DNA of 22,628 nucleotides from an uncultured Lachnospiraceae bacterium (GTDB lineage: Bacteria > Bacillota > Clostridia > Lachnospirales > Lachnospiraceae), in NCBI GenBank assembly GCA_902803305.1, contig CADCPL010000276.1, forward strand, positions 1-22,628. The letters run 5' to 3'. How positions within the stretch are numbered: position 1 is the first letter of the stretch; the number at the start of each line of letters is the position of its first letter. Both the position numbers and the translations under genes were made by a program. Below are positions 22,137 to 22,628 of the stretch, in pieces. Under the pieces are notes generated by a model. The model was not told the origin of the DNA, made no database searches, and saw nothing but the letters and a program-made list of their open reading frames with translations.

Positions 22137-22628
22137 TCAGACGATAACAGGATACTTCCCGTCGAAGCAGGCTTTACAAAGTTCAAGACCTCCTGTCATG
22201 TTCTCAAGATCTTCTATAGCCAGATACTCAAGCGAGTCCGCTCCGATATTTATCCGTATCTCTTCTTTCGTATGATCGTTTGCTATAAGCTGCGAATTAT
22301 CAGGCACATCCGTACCGTAAAAACAAGGATGCAAAAAAGGCGGCGAGGAAATACGGACGTGTACTTCCTTGGCACCGAACCTTCTCATTTCCTTTATGAG
22401 ATTTGCAAGCGTTGTACCGCGCACGATCGAATCATCTATAAGTACAACCCTTTTATCCTTTACAACATCCTCGATCACGCGGAGCTTGATCGCAACCGCG
22501 CTCGTCCTTTCCTCCTGAGTCGGTTTGATAAAAGTCCTTCCGACATAACTGTTCTTGGCAAAAGCAAGAGCGAACGGGATCCCCGAATACTGCGCATAGC
22601 CGGCAGCCGCAGTCAGTCCCGAATCGGG
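22137..22628 (-). CDS. purF: Amidophosphoribosyltransferase, 5' end cut by window edge
   Basis: PurF transfers glutamine-derived ammonia to PRPP, the first committed step of purine synthesis. Only the last 163 residues are present, in frame from the window edge. They begin PDSGLTAAAGYAQYSGIPF and contain YVGRTFIKPTQEER and the PRPP-binding motif VVLIDDSIVRGTT, then SPPFLHPCFYGTD. The tail CKACFDGKYPV is typical of the family. The N-terminal glutaminase domain is outside the window. It is followed by the amt control region. Its purine partners purC and purB lie about 15 kb away in this window. Confidence 0.95.
   Translation of the reverse strand, partial: PDSGLTAAAGYAQYSGIPFALAFAKNSYVGRTFIKPTQEERTSAVAIKLRVIEDVVKDKRVVLIDDSIVRGTTLANLIKEMRRFGAKEVHVRISSPPFLHPCFYGTDVPDNSQLIANDHTKEEIRINIGADSLEYLAIEDLENMTGGLELCKACFDGKYPVIV

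Noticed and set aside
1..22628. Insertion sequences, phage genes, CRISPR arrays, tRNAs or rRNAs
   Set aside because: None seen on either strand; genes are tightly packed housekeeping and metabolic functions.

Overview
The window is a dense, low-to-medium GC bacterial chromosome segment with strong AGGAGG-type ribosome binding sites, short gaps and mostly minus-strand genes. The protein families point to an anaerobic Firmicute of class Clostridia: a long PurB of about 480 residues, cytosolic GH13 and GH5 enzymes, ECF-type S components, a lone LarE and an Amt-PII fusion. A Lachnospiraceae-like gut or rumen fibre or starch degrader is my inference, not something the sequence proves. I see no mobile elements, CRISPR arrays, tRNAs or rRNAs.

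Layout. Positions 1-5147 (minus) hold the F-type ATP synthase genes in the order atpB-atpE-atpF-atpA-atpG-atpD, with atpD cut by the window edge. purB and purC lie immediately upstream in the same direction (to 7493), so purine synthesis and ATP synthase may share one transcript. Positions 7571-10431 (minus) are an amino-sugar module: glmM, a stand-alone GlmU-like left-handed beta-helix acyltransferase and nagB. Positions 10602-12422 (minus) encode an MFS transporter and a small ECF S-like membrane protein. Divergently, 12507-15075 (plus) carries a molybdate ABC transporter in the order modC-modA-modB. Its 3' end overlaps an antiparallel ECF S-component gene, followed by larE (both minus). Positions 16596-19080 (plus) encode a cytosolic GH13 enzyme with an unusual charged tail and a two-domain S1 RNA-binding protein. 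Positions 19085-22628 (minus) hold a cytosolic GH5 enzyme, an ammonium transporter fused to a PII regulator, and the 3' part of purF.

Most notable. The ATP synthase has no separate delta gene. The alpha subunit carries about 75 extra N-terminal residues that read as the C-terminal domain of delta, while delta's N-terminal domain is missing. Each of the three alpha subunits would then carry a delta-like b-binding module, where a normal enzyme has one delta. The same operon encodes a c subunit with a signal-peptide-like extension. The second interesting area is the amt-PII control region (21881-22136). It combines a good promoter, an upstream 9-bp dyad and two consecutive terminator-like hairpins inside the predicted leader. 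Third is a near-consensus promoter with an 8-bp inverted-repeat operator in front of the ECF S-component gene.

Caveats. All family calls come from reading motifs by eye, without database searches. Promoters and hairpins were found by eye and are predictions.
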